From: Ardenticatenaceae bacterium
Lineage (GTDB): Bacteria; Chloroflexota; Anaerolineae; Promineifilales; Promineifilaceae
Length of the DNA: 64,000 nt
NCBI GenBank assembly: GCA_011525915.1
Contig: WYBM01000009.1
Coordinates: forward strand, 51,173 to 115,172
Direction of reading: 5' to 3'
How positions within the stretch are numbered: position 1 is the first letter of the stretch; each line of letters starts with the position of its first letter. The position numbers and the translations under genes are program-made. Below are positions 17,884 through 26,544 of the stretch, piece by piece. The notes under the pieces are model-generated. The model searched no databases. It had not been told where the DNA came from and worked only from the letters and a program-made list of their open reading frames with translations.

Positions 17884-19647
17884 ATGTCTATCCATTCTCA
17901 TCATACCCATTTGAATGGATGCCCCTACAAAAGAGAGAAGGTGTTTATGCAGCTTGATGTGCCTATATCTACCGCCAGGAAATCCCAAAATTTTGGGTTC
18001 GTCATAGACAACCGCAAGTGTATTGGCTGCCATGCCTGTTCCACTGCCTGCAAGAGCGAAAATGAAGTCCCGTTAGGCGTGTACCGTACCTGGGTTAAAT
18101 ATGTGGAAACAGGTCGCTATCCTGATAACCGCCGCCATTTTCAGGTCACACGCTGCAATCATTGTGCCAACCCACCCTGTGTGCGCATCTGCCCTACGCA
18201 GGCCATGTACCAACGGGCAGACGGCATTGTTGAATTTGACAACAGTGTATGCATTGGCTGTAAAGCGTGTATGCAAGCCTGCCCCTATGATGCCATCTAT
18301 ATTGATCCGGAATCAAACACCGCCGCCAAATGCCATTACTGCGCACATCGTACAGATATTGGCCTGGAACCGGCTTGTGTCGTGGTCTGTCCGGAGCATG
18401 CCATCATTGCCGGGGATATGAATGACCCGCACAGTGAGATCAGCCGGGTGCTGGCCAGCCATGAGGTCACTGTGCGCAAGCCGGAACAAGGTACAGCACC
18501 CAAGTTGTTTTACATTGAGGGGAATGATGTGGTGCTGCATCCCACAGCCACAGAACGAACGCCGGAAACATTTATGTGGGCCGATGTTATTCCCCTTCAT
18601 CATAACGGCAACGGGCACGGCTCCGCCCGCCCACCCGCGTATGCGCCATCACCCACCACCCACAGTAACGGCACCCCCATTCGTAAACCACAAACACAGG
18701 GGCAGCCCTACAACGGACCCATTCAGTTTGGTAGTTCCGTGGCCGAGCATATGGTCCAGGTAGGATACAACGCACAGCATAAAATTCCCTGGCATTGGCC
18801 TGTGCCGGCTTACCTGGTGACCAAAGGGCTGGCCTCTGGTTTGTTTATGGTGCTCAGTCTGGGCTGGCTGTTTAACTGGTTTACGTTTGAGGGGGTCACG
18901 GCCGTTGTCGGGGGCCTTACATCTGTCATCTTTATGCTGCTAACCACCGGCCTGCTGGTGTATGACCTGGAAAAACCAGAACGCTTCCTCTATATCATCA
19001 TTCGGCCACAATGGCACAGTTGGCTGACACGAGGGGCCGTTTTCCTGATGGGCTTTAGTACGTTGGCCGGCTTATGGTGGTTGTTTGAGTTGGGCAGTTA
19101 TTTGTTTAACTATGATGTGCCGGTCATACGCACCATCTTCCTGGCAGCAGGCCTTCCTCTGGCGGTTGGTGTGGCCGTGTATACCGCCTTCCTGTTTGCT
19201 CAGGCCGAAGGGCGAGACTTGTGGCAGTCCGCTTTGCTGCCCTTTCATTTGTTGGTACAGGCGTTTATGGTGGGCAGTGGGGCCTTGCTTATTTTGTCAC
19301 CGTTTATTGCCCCCCCTACCACATTGCTGAACATTGTGGCCTACATCTTCATTGTGACCCTCATGGTAGACATGTTCATAACGCTGGCCGGTGAATTTGG
19401 CATTCCCCATGCTTCAGAAGTGGCAGCTAAGGCAGCACATGAAATTAGCCACGGCCGTTACCGCACGCATTTCTGGTGGGGCAGCCTGGGTTTAGGCCAC
19501 GTTTTGCCTTTACTGCTTATGCTCACGGCCGTATTTCTGGTTAGCAGTCCCCTGCTGGGGGCGGTGGCTGGGGTCTGCGCGGTCGTTGGCCTGTACCTGT
19601 ATGAATACGCTTTTGTGATGGCTCCTCAGGAGATACCCAACAGCTAG
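17884..19647 (+). CDS. Fused four-cluster FeS subunit and NrfD-type membrane subunit of a Mo oxidoreductase
   Basis: The N-terminal half is a PsrB/SoeB-like electron-transfer protein with 16 Cys in four groups: CIGCHACSTAC, CNHCANPPCVRIC, CIGCKACMQAC and CHYC...CVVVC. A His/Pro/Asn-rich linker (about 235-285) joins it to an NrfD/PsrC-like quinone-interacting membrane domain with about eight helices. In most organisms these are two proteins. No export signal is seen, so the clusters face the cytoplasm. ATG 17884 has GGAG at 5 bases, but ATG 17947 (GAAGG upstream) is equally plausible and gives a more family-like start. It should carry electrons between the Mo subunit at 19974 and the quinone pool. 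Confidence 0.93.
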   Translation: MSIHSHHTHLNGCPYKREKVFMQLDVPISTARKSQNFGFVIDNRKCIGCHACSTACKSENEVPLGVYRTWVKYVETGRYPDNRRHFQVTRCNHCANPPCVRICPTQAMYQRADGIVEFDNSVCIGCKACMQACPYDAIYIDPESNTAAKCHYCAHRTDIGLEPACVVVCPEHAIIAGDMNDPHSEISRVLASHEVTVRKPEQGTAPKLFYIEGNDVVLHPTATERTPETFMWADVIPLHHNGNGHGSARPPAYAPSPTTHSNGTPIRKPQTQGQPYNGPIQFGSSVAEHMVQVGYNAQHKIPWHWPVPAYLVTKGLASGLFMVLSLGWLFNWFTFEGVTAVVGGLTSVIFMLLTTGLLVYDLEKPERFLYIIIRPQWHSWLTRGAVFLMGFSTLAGLWWLFELGSYLFNYDVPVIRTIFLAAGLPLAVGVAVYTAFLFAQAEGRDLWQSALLPFHLLVQAFMVGSGALLILSPFIAPPTTLLNIVAYIFIVTLMVDMFITLAGEFGIPHASEVAAKAAHEISHGRYRTHFWWGSLGLGHVLPLLLMLTAVFLVSSPLLGAVAGVCAVVGLYLYEYAFVMAPQEIPNS

Positions 19648-19649
19648 GG

Positions 19650-19687
19650 GCGCGTCTGCAAATAAGTTACGGAATTAGCAGACGCGC
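19650..19687 (+). other. Hairpin after the FeS/NrfD gene
   Basis: GCGCGTCTGC (19650-19659) pairs perfectly with GCAGACGCGC (19678-19687). No T-run follows. It may stabilise the upstream mRNA or dampen read-through into the Mo subunit gene. Confidence 0.5.
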
Positions 19688-19702
19688 TATAAGTAGCCTT
19701 AT

Positions 19703-19741
19703 TGCCCCAAAAACGGGAAGTTGTTTTTAGACGGCTACTAG
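19703..19741. repeat. REP-like dispersed repeat, copy 1
   Basis: AAAAACGGGAAGTTGTTTTT followed by AGACGGCTACTA. A near-identical sequence occurs inverted at 57137-57177. The AAAAAC/GTTTTT and AGTAGCC/GGCTACT pairs make it an imperfect hairpin. It lies in an intergenic gap, as REP-type elements do. Confidence 0.6.
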
Positions 19742-19749
19742 GGAAGAAC

Positions 19750-19955
19750 TTAAAAGGCGTCAACGTGTAACGGCCGTAGCAGCCGAAAATCACGCTGATC
19801 AACCGTCAGGATGCGAGAAATGTTTAAACGCTCTGCCATAGCCATAATCGCACAATCCACGAAGTCAATTTTGCTGTCAGCATACTTTTCCATGATGTCA
19901 ATGGCTCGTTGCAAATCTCCTTCAATAGGAAAGACCAAACAGTCAATTAGAGAAG
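19750..19955 (-). pseudogene. C-terminal half of a PIN-domain toxin
   Basis: The minus strand encodes DLQRAIDIMEKYADSKIDFV, DCAIMAMAERL and ILTVDQRDFRLLRP, the second half of a VapC-like PIN nuclease with its later acidic residues. The first half, including the first catalytic Asp, is absent: upstream the frame merges into the antisense of the start of the Mo oxidoreductase gene. No antitoxin gene is nearby. The fragment marks a deletion or rearrangement breakpoint inside the sulfur operon. Confidence 0.75.
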
Positions 19956-19973
19956 AAGCGAGAAGAAAAACAG

Positions 19974-22900
19974 ATGAGTGAAAAACAGAACATTCTAAAC
20001 TTTTTAACGACCATGCTCCAGGTCCATGAAAACAAAGCGCAAACAACACCAGGCATGACCAACGCTGCGGGGAAAGCGCTGCCACAATTTGCCCAGGCCA
20101 ATCCGCAGCAGGTGAAAATGATTGAGGTGCAGCAGGCAGACGGCCGTCTTAGCCAATATCCCCCACCTGAACATTGGGATAACTGGACCGAGTGGGATGG
20201 CAAAGCATGGCCTAAAAAAGTAGCCCGTCATTATACCCTGGTTCCCACCACCTGCTTTAACTGCGAAAGCGGCTGTGGTTTGTTAGCCTATGTAGACAAA
20301 GAGACCTTTGAAATTAAAAAGTTTGAGGGTAACCCCGTGCATCCTGGCAGCCGCGGCCGTAACTGTGCCAAAGGGCCGGCCACCCATAACCAGACTTATG
20401 ACCCTGAACGCATCCTTCATCCACTTAAGCGCGTGGGCAAACGTGGGGAAGGCAAGTGGAAACGCATTACCTGGGACCAGGCGTTGGCTGAAATTGCCGC
20501 CAAAATGCGCCAGAGCCGGCTGCAGCGCAAGGATGGCATTATGTACCATGTCGGCCGTCCGGGGGAGGATGGCTATACCAATCGGGTCATCCAGGCCTGG
20601 GGCGTAGACGGCCACAACAGCCATACCAACATCTGTTCCGCCGGGGCGCGGCTGGGGTATTACCTATGGGGCGCCTTTGATCGGCCCAGCCCGGATCACA
20701 GTCATGCCCGCGTCATTTTGCTTATTTCCAGCCATTTAGAAACCGGCCACTATTTTAACCCGCATGCCCAACGCATTATGGAAGGCAAAATGAAAGGGGC
20801 CAAAATCATCACCTTTGATCCCCGCCTGAGCAACACAGCCTCCAAAAGTGATGTCTGGCTGCCCACCTGGCCCGGCAGCGAGAGCACCGTGCTGTTGGCC
20901 GTGGCCAACTACCTCATCCAGAACGATCTTTATGACAAAGAATTTGTGCGCCGTTGGGTCAATTGGGAAGAGACGCTGCAGGCCATCATCACTGGGCAGT
21001 TATCCGTAAATAGCAGCAGTCTGCGGTCTTTACTGCGCCGCTCCCCCACACTGCACTTTGACCATTTTGACCAGGTGCTTAAAGACCTTTACGCGGCATT
21101 TACGTTTGAGCGGGCAGCTGAGGAGGCACAAGTGCCTATAGAGCGACTTAGAGAAACGGCCGATTATATTGCTAACTGTGATGGCAAACTGGCAACACAT
21201 ACCTGGCGCAGCGCCAGTATTGGCAACCTGGGGGGTTGGCAAGTAGCCCGCACCTTGTTCTTCTTAAATATTCTGACGGGCAGTGTAGGCACACCAGGAG
21301 GAACGTCAGCCAACAGTTGGAACAAGTTTGTCCCCACCGCTTTCAGAAAGCCGCCGGCTGGGGATACCTGGAATGAGCTGCACATCCCCCATGAATGGCC
21401 CTTTGCCCATTATGAGATGAGCTTTCTGCTGCCCCACTTTTTGGAAGAGGGACGCGGAACCATAGATGTTTACTTTACCCGCGTTTATAACCCCATGTGG
21501 ATTAACCCCGATGGTTTCATGTGGCTTAAATCTTTGCAAAACGAAGCGCAGATAAAGTGCCATGTGGCCCTGACACCTACGTGGAATGAGTCGGCCTGGT
21601 TTGCTGACTATGTGCTGCCTATGGGTCATGCCGGGGAACGGCATGACCTGGTCAGCCAGGAAACCCATGCAGGGCAGTGGATTTCATTCCGCCAGCCGGT
21701 GCGGCGCGTAGCCCTGGAGCGGGCGGGCAAAAAGGTGCGCTTTACCTATGAAGCCAATCCGGGTGAGGTGTGGGAAGAAAATGAATGGTGGATTGAACTC
21801 TCGGCCCGTATGGACCCCGATGGCCGGCTGGGCGTCCGTCAATGGTTTGAAAGCCCGTACCGCGAAGGGGAGATTATTACGGTTGATGAATATTATCGCT
21901 GGCAGTTTGAAAATGCAGTGCCCGGTTTACCAGAAACGGCCGCGAAGGAAGGCTTATCGCCGCTCGAATACATGCGGAAATATGGTGCCTTTGAAGTGGT
22001 ACATGAGAATTATGTGCCGTATGAAAAAGATGTGATGATAAGCGATCAGAGATTTGAGATGACAGTGGACAAACATCGCCAACCACCAATCTCTAATCTT
22101 AACATTGATAAATCGAACCGGATCATACAGGGGGACACTCCCATTGGCGTGATGGTAGACGGCCGTGCCAAAGTTGGTGTCAACACACCCAGCCGCAAAT
22201 TTGAGTTTTTTAGCTCTACCCTGTACGACTGGGGCTGGACGGAACGGGACTATACCATTCCCTGGCCGCTCAAGAGCCACGTTCACCCCGATGCCATCGA
22301 TTTTGCCAACGGGGGGATGCTGCTGCTGCCCAACTTCCGGCTGCCCACCCTTATCCATACACGCAGTGCCAACGCTAAGTGGTTATACGAAATAAGTCAC
22401 AAAAACCCGGTGTGGATGCACCCCTCTGATGCCCAAAGACGCGGCGTAGAAACCGGCGATCTAATTCGGGTAGAGACGGAGATTGGTTATTTTATTGATA
22501 AGGTGTGGGTGACAGAAGGCATCAAACCGGGTGTGATCGCCATGAGCCACCACCTGGGGCGCTGGCGACTGCAGGAAAAGATGGGCGGCAATCCAGGTAT
22601 GACGGCCGTCGCCAGCCTGGAAGCACATGGGTCACAGCACAAACTGAACATCCTTAAAGGAGGCGGCCCCTGGGAAACGTTTGACCCCGACACCAGCCGT
22701 ATCTGGTGGCAAGACGTAGGTGTACACCAAAACCTGACCCACGCCGTTCACCCAGACCCCATCAGCGGGGCCCACTGTTGGCTGCAAAAGGCAATCAATG
22801 TACGTAAGGCCGCCCCCCATGAGAAGTATGGGGATGTTTGGGTGGATACAGAGAAATCTATGGCCGTTTACCGGGAATGGCTGGCCATGACTCGCAGCGC

Positions 22901-23048
22901 GGTTGATTATAGCCCCGATGGCACAAGACGGCCGTATTGGCTCAAACGTCCTCTCAAACCGGTGAAAGAGGCTTACAAACTTCCGGAAAACCCGTTTGGT
23001 CGCCACGCTCATGAAGAAAAGCAGATGGCGCTGATAGCCAGTGATTAA
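19974..23048 (+). CDS. Molybdopterin oxidoreductase catalytic subunit (SoeA/PsrA-like)
   Basis: A 1024-residue DMSO-reductase-family enzyme. An N-terminal 4Fe-4S site has Cys94, 97, 101 and 131 (CFNCESGCG ... GRNCAKG). Cofactor-binding blocks include AKIITFDPRLSNTA and WLPTWPGSE. Cys in HTNICSAGARLGY (about 221) is the likely Mo ligand. No Tat signal is present, which argues for a cytoplasmic enzyme like sulfite-oxidising SoeA rather than exported polysulfide or tetrathionate reductase. It follows the fused FeS/NrfD gene and precedes persulfide and thiosulfate genes. Sulfite dehydrogenase is my favoured role; polysulfide reductase remains possible. The ribosome site (GAGAAG) lies in sequence derived from the truncated PIN gene. 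Confidence 0.9.
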   Translation: MSEKQNILNFLTTMLQVHENKAQTTPGMTNAAGKALPQFAQANPQQVKMIEVQQADGRLSQYPPPEHWDNWTEWDGKAWPKKVARHYTLVPTTCFNCESGCGLLAYVDKETFEIKKFEGNPVHPGSRGRNCAKGPATHNQTYDPERILHPLKRVGKRGEGKWKRITWDQALAEIAAKMRQSRLQRKDGIMYHVGRPGEDGYTNRVIQAWGVDGHNSHTNICSAGARLGYYLWGAFDRPSPDHSHARVILLISSHLETGHYFNPHAQRIMEGKMKGAKIITFDPRLSNTASKSDVWLPTWPGSESTVLLAVANYLIQNDLYDKEFVRRWVNWEETLQAIITGQLSVNSSSLRSLLRRSPTLHFDHFDQVLKDLYAAFTFERAAEEAQVPIERLRETADYIANCDGKLATHTWRSASIGNLGGWQVARTLFFLNILTGSVGTPGGTSANSWNKFVPTAFRKPPAGDTWNELHIPHEWPFAHYEMSFLLPHFLEEGRGTIDVYFTRVYNPMWINPDGFMWLKSLQNEAQIKCHVALTPTWNESAWFADYVLPMGHAGERHDLVSQETHAGQWISFRQPVRRVALERAGKKVRFTYEANPGEVWEENEWWIELSARMDPDGRLGVRQWFESPYREGEIITVDEYYRWQFENAVPGLPETAAKEGLSPLEYMRKYGAFEVVHENYVPYEKDVMISDQRFEMTVDKHRQPPISNLNIDKSNRIIQGDTPIGVMVDGRAKVGVNTPSRKFEFFSSTLYDWGWTERDYTIPWPLKSHVHPDAIDFANGGMLLLPNFRLPTLIHTRSANAKWLYEISHKNPVWMHPSDAQRRGVETGDLIRVETEIGYFIDKVWVTEGIKPGVIAMSHHLGRWRLQEKMGGNPGMTAVASLEAHGSQHKLNILKGGGPWETFDPDTSRIWWQDVGVHQNLTHAVHPDPISGAHCWLQKAINVRKAAPHEKYGDVWVDTEKSMAVYREWLAMTRSAVDYSPDGTRRPYWLKRPLKPVKEAYKLPENPFGRHAHEEKQMALIASD

Positions 23049-23158
23049 AAATCTTTACACAACCCTTACTTTCCCTTTGCGTTCCCTTTTCAGTCGGTGG
23101 GTAAACTTTCATCCATAACAGCAACCGACATGAACTCAGCTAATGAGAGGAGAAGCCT

Positions 23159-24574
23159 ATGTTACTTAAATACTTTTACGATCAGAAAATTGCCCAGGCA
23201 TCATACCTGGTCGGCTGCCAGAGAACCGGCGAAGCTATTGTCATTGACCCGGCGCGCGATATTGAACAGTACCTTCATGAAGCCGAAGCCAACGATATGC
23301 GCATCATAGCCGCCGCCGAAACACATATCCATGCCGATTTTGTGTCTGGCGCCCGTGAATTGGCCGAACGCACCGGTGCGAAACTATATCTATCCGATGA
23401 AGGGGACAACGATTGGAAATATCTCTATCTGGACGGCTATGACCATCAACTGCTGGTCGATGGCCGCACCTTCATGGTAGGCAACATCAAATTTGAGGTC
23501 ATGCATACACCTGGTCACACCCCTGAACATATCTCTTTTATCCTGACTGATAGGGGCGGAGGCGCCGATAAACCTATGGGGATCTTTACCGGCGATTTTG
23601 TGTTTGTGGGGGCTATTGGCCGCCCTGACCTATTGGAAAAAGCAGCCGGCATCGCCGGCACTTCTGAATCTGGGGCCCGGCAGATGTTTAAATCCATACA
23701 GCGCTTCAAACAACTGCCGGACTATTGCCAAATATGGCCGGCCCATGGTGCCGGCAGCGCCTGTGGTAAAGGATTGGGGGCCATTCCTTCCAGCACGGTT
23801 GGTTATGAAAAGCTGTTTAATCCAGCGCTGGTTTACGAGGATGAAGATGATTTTGTCCGCTATCTACTGGCCGATCAGCCAGAGCCACCCAAATATTTTG
23901 CGGTCATGAAGCGTGTGAATAAAGAGGGGCCGCCCGTTCTGCACGGCCTGCCGCAACCCCAGCATTTACCGGCCGGCCGTATACCTGCCTTATTGAAATC
24001 GGGGGCCATGATCATTGACACCCGTCCGGCGGGTTCATTTGCCGGCCGGCATATTCCGGGCACGCTCAATGTGCCGGCTCATTTGTTAAACACCTGGGCT
24101 GGCTGGTTTGTTGATTACGACCAACCCATTTACCTGATTGCCGATTCTGAAGATGTAGCTGGGATGATACACGATCTGGTAACTATCGGTATTGATAATG
24201 TTGCCGGATACTTTGAAACGGCCGCTATCGAAACATTGGCCGAGGCCGGTGTTGCCCCTCAGGCATATGAAGTAGCAACTGCGGTCAAACTATCTGAGAA
24301 GATATTAAGGGGGGATGTTGTTATTGTAGATGTGCGCAATCAAACGGAATGGGATGAAGGGCATATTCCCGGAGCCAGGCACCTGATGTTGGGTTATTTG
24401 CTGGAACAGGCAGGGGAAATCGTCAATGGCTTACCAATTGTCGTGCAGTGCCGCACCGGTTCACGTTCAGCTATCGGGGCCAGCATTTTGCAGGCCAAGG
24501 GAGCTAAGGAAGTCATTAATTTGCAAGGCGGTATTCGCGATTGGGCGGCAGCCGGCCTGCCTATTGAAAAGTAA
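23159..24574 (+). CDS. Persulfide dioxygenase-like MBL protein with two rhodanese domains
   Basis: The N-terminal metallo-beta-lactamase domain has the ETHE1/BlaB-like metal motif ETHIHADFVSG (residues 55-64), MHTPGHTPEHIS and GDFVFVGAIGRPDL. Two rhodanese domains follow. The first (about 270-365) has IDTRPAGSFAGRHIPG but no active-site Cys. The second (about 380-470) has VIVDVRNQTEWDEGHIPGA and CRTGSRS, so it can carry a persulfide. This layout suits oxidation of a persulfide to sulfite, with the C-terminal rhodanese feeding or draining sulfur. Sulfite would then be the substrate of the preceding Mo enzyme. The start follows GAGGAGAAGCCT. Full length at 471 residues. Confidence 0.93.
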   Translation: MLLKYFYDQKIAQASYLVGCQRTGEAIVIDPARDIEQYLHEAEANDMRIIAAAETHIHADFVSGARELAERTGAKLYLSDEGDNDWKYLYLDGYDHQLLVDGRTFMVGNIKFEVMHTPGHTPEHISFILTDRGGGADKPMGIFTGDFVFVGAIGRPDLLEKAAGIAGTSESGARQMFKSIQRFKQLPDYCQIWPAHGAGSACGKGLGAIPSSTVGYEKLFNPALVYEDEDDFVRYLLADQPEPPKYFAVMKRVNKEGPPVLHGLPQPQHLPAGRIPALLKSGAMIIDTRPAGSFAGRHIPGTLNVPAHLLNTWAGWFVDYDQPIYLIADSEDVAGMIHDLVTIGIDNVAGYFETAAIETLAEAGVAPQAYEVATAVKLSEKILRGDVVIVDVRNQTEWDEGHIPGARHLMLGYLLEQAGEIVNGLPIVVQCRTGSRSAIGASILQAKGAKEVINLQGGIRDWAAAGLPIEK

Positions 24575-24606
24575 CCGAGTGGTTTTGGGAAGGAGACAAG
24601 GACGTC

Positions 24607-25098
24607 ATGTTGGATGGGATTTTACAACCGTGGCCCTGGTATGTGTCTGGCCCTTTAATTGGTTTGACCGTACCCCTTTTATTAATCTTGACAGGGAAAA
24701 ATCTGGGCATCTCTAGCAGTTTTCGCCATATCGGCGCTGCTTGCAGCTCAAAAAGTAAACTTCCTTATTTCAGTAAAAATTATCATTGGCGCGACCACAT
24801 TTGGAATTTGATCTTTGTGGGCGGTCTGGTCATTGGCGGCTTCATCGCTAACTTTTTGTTATCGGCTGAACCAGCTGTCTTTTTGCCGGACGGTTACCAA
24901 AACCTGGCAGGTGTGGGCCTGTTGTTTGGCGGCGGCCTGTTGGTTGGCTTTGGGACGCGGTACGCCGATGGCTGTACCTCAGGGCATACCATTATGGGAT
25001 TGTCAGCCCTGAATTGGCCGAGCCTGGTAGCCACATTTTTCTTTTTTGTGGGTGGCCTTATCTCTACGTGGTTATTGCTGCCCCTGTTTGGCTTCTAA
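24607..25098 (+). CDS. YeeE/YedE-family sulfur-compound transporter, first half
   Basis: A 163-residue membrane protein with about four helices and the YeeE/YedE signature GFGTRYADGCTSGHTIMGL, containing the conserved Cys that handles thiosulfate in TsuA-type transporters. Many bacteria encode this family as two small adjacent proteins, as here with the gene at 25122. It starts at ATG 24607, 32 bases after the rhodanese gene, with GGAGACAAGGACGTC upstream. Import of thiosulfate or another sulfane-sulfur compound is likely but not provable from sequence. Confidence 0.92.
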   Translation: MLDGILQPWPWYVSGPLIGLTVPLLLILTGKNLGISSSFRHIGAACSSKSKLPYFSKNYHWRDHIWNLIFVGGLVIGGFIANFLLSAEPAVFLPDGYQNLAGVGLLFGGGLLVGFGTRYADGCTSGHTIMGLSALNWPSLVATFFFFVGGLISTWLLLPLFGF

Positions 25099-25121
25099 AT
25101 TTGGGAGAGGAGCGTTGAGTC

Positions 25122-25586
25122 ATGAAAAAGAGTATGCTAACGTTATTGATGGGTGTCTGGTTCGGGGTCATTCTGGTTAAATCTCAGGTTGTTTCCTGGC
25201 AGTATATTAACGATATGTTCCACTTTCGCAGCGCGTATATGTACCTGGTAATTGCTTCGGCCGTTATGGTTGGAGCCCTTTCTGTTTTTATCATCCGTCG
25301 CGTTCAAGCCCATACCATAGATGGGGAACCCATTGTCATCCAGAAAAAACCGTTCCATAAAGGTGTGGTTTTTGGGAGCACAATTTTTGGCATGGGGTGG
25401 GCCATTAGTGGCGCCTGTCCCGGACCAATTTACGCCCAAATGGGCGCCGGTACATTATTAGCAGCCGTGACGTTTCTTGGCGGCTTAACAGGAATGTATT
25501 TGTATGCCTTCTTACAACAAAAATTACCCCACAACAATTTTAGATGGTTTAGCGCCCATACCAGCCGCGCGCGCTCGTCAACATAG
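25122..25586 (+). CDS. YeeE/YedE-family sulfur-compound transporter, second half
   Basis: Partner of the preceding protein. It has about four helices and the second conserved Cys site GMGWAISGACPGPIYAQMG. The last ~25 residues are hydrophilic and overlap the start of the TorD-like gene by 83 bases. It begins 23 bases after its partner with GGAGAGGAGCG upstream. Together the two halves make the full pseudo-symmetric channel-like transporter. Confidence 0.92.
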   Translation: MKKSMLTLLMGVWFGVILVKSQVVSWQYINDMFHFRSAYMYLVIASAVMVGALSVFIIRRVQAHTIDGEPIVIQKKPFHKGVVFGSTIFGMGWAISGACPGPIYAQMGAGTLLAAVTFLGGLTGMYLYAFLQQKLPHNNFRWFSAHTSRARSST

Positions 25587-26544
25587 TTACCAGCTATTAG
25601 GCCAGCTTTATTTGACGGGTATCACCAACGGGGTATTACCTGTGATTCAGGCGGTGCCCGAATTGGCTCAGGCTTTACCTAAACCATTTGATCTGGATGA
25701 GGCGGCGGCGGCCCATTATCAGTTATTTGGTTTTAACGTGTTCCCTTATGAGGCCATTTTTCTAGATGAGAGTGGCTTGTTAGGGGGTGAGGTCACGGCG
25801 TCTGTGAGGCATTGTTATCACCATTGGGGGTATGTTGATGAGGTAACGGAGCATAGCCCAGATCATATAGGGCAAGAACTAGCAGCTATGGCCTTTTTGT
25901 GTCTGGCAGAAGCCGAGGCCTTGGCCAGGGGGGCTGGAGAAACGGCCGCATCTCGACAACATCAGCAAATAGCCTTCCTGCAACACCATTTGCTGCGCTG
26001 GCTGCCCCCCTTTGTTCTGGCTGTCAAGGCGCAAGGGGATGGGTTTTATACGGCCGTGGCCGAATTGACCCTGGCCTTCATTGATGATCATTATCAAAGC
26101 CTGCTATCAGCAACCGGCCGTCTTCCTGAAAAATGGGCCATGCCGCCGCCTTATGAGCTTAACGATGAGGAGACGGGTCTCAAAGACATTGCCAAATTTT
26201 TGGCGACGCCTGCTTACAGCGGCATCTTTTTCAGCCGTGATGACGTGGGCCGTCTGGCACATCACCTGGATTTGCCCCGTGGCTTTGGAGATCGGCAGCA
26301 GTTGTTAACGAACTTAATGCGTACGGCCGTGCAGTATGACCAATTTTCCACCTGGCTGAAGGTCTTAGAAGCGGCCGTGGGGGAATGTCAAACAGCCTAC
26401 CAGACACAAGTGGCCCATAAGCCGTGGCTGCTGCCGTTTGTGCAGCCCTGGCAAGAAAGAGCGGCACAAACCATCAGCCACATCACCCACATGCAAAACA
26501 AAGTAGAGAGTTACAATGAGCAGCACAGCCGCCGCGACAACTGA
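25504..26544 (+). CDS. TorD/DmsD-like assembly chaperone for the Mo oxidoreductase
   Basis: Its pattern ARQHSYQLLGQLYLTGI near the N-terminus, helical content and the block HLGLELAAMAFLCLAEAEAL-like (actual DHIGQELAAMAFLCLAEAEA) fit the TorD family of cytoplasmic chaperones that insert molybdopterin into Mo enzymes. At 346 residues it is longer than usual (~200), with an extra C-terminal region that includes HHLDLPRGFGDRQQLLTNL. The start overlaps the YeeE/YedE gene by 83 bases in another frame; AGGA lies about 11 bases upstream. Its role would be maturation of the Mo subunit at 19974. Confidence 0.75.
   Translation: MPSYNKNYPTTILDGLAPIPAARARQHSYQLLGQLYLTGITNGVLPVIQAVPELAQALPKPFDLDEAAAAHYQLFGFNVFPYEAIFLDESGLLGGEVTASVRHCYHHWGYVDEVTEHSPDHIGQELAAMAFLCLAEAEALARGAGETAASRQHQQIAFLQHHLLRWLPPFVLAVKAQGDGFYTAVAELTLAFIDDHYQSLLSATGRLPEKWAMPPPYELNDEETGLKDIAKFLATPAYSGIFFSRDDVGRLAHHLDLPRGFGDRQQLLTNLMRTAVQYDQFSTWLKVLEAAVGECQTAYQTQVAHKPWLLPFVQPWQERAAQTISHITHMQNKVESYNEQHSRRDN

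Noticed and set aside
17884..23048. Alternative complex III (quinol oxidase) genes
   Set aside because: The Mo subunit keeps its 4Fe-4S Cys motif and a likely Mo-ligand Cys. The multihaem ActA and other Act subunits are absent, and sulfur genes surround it.
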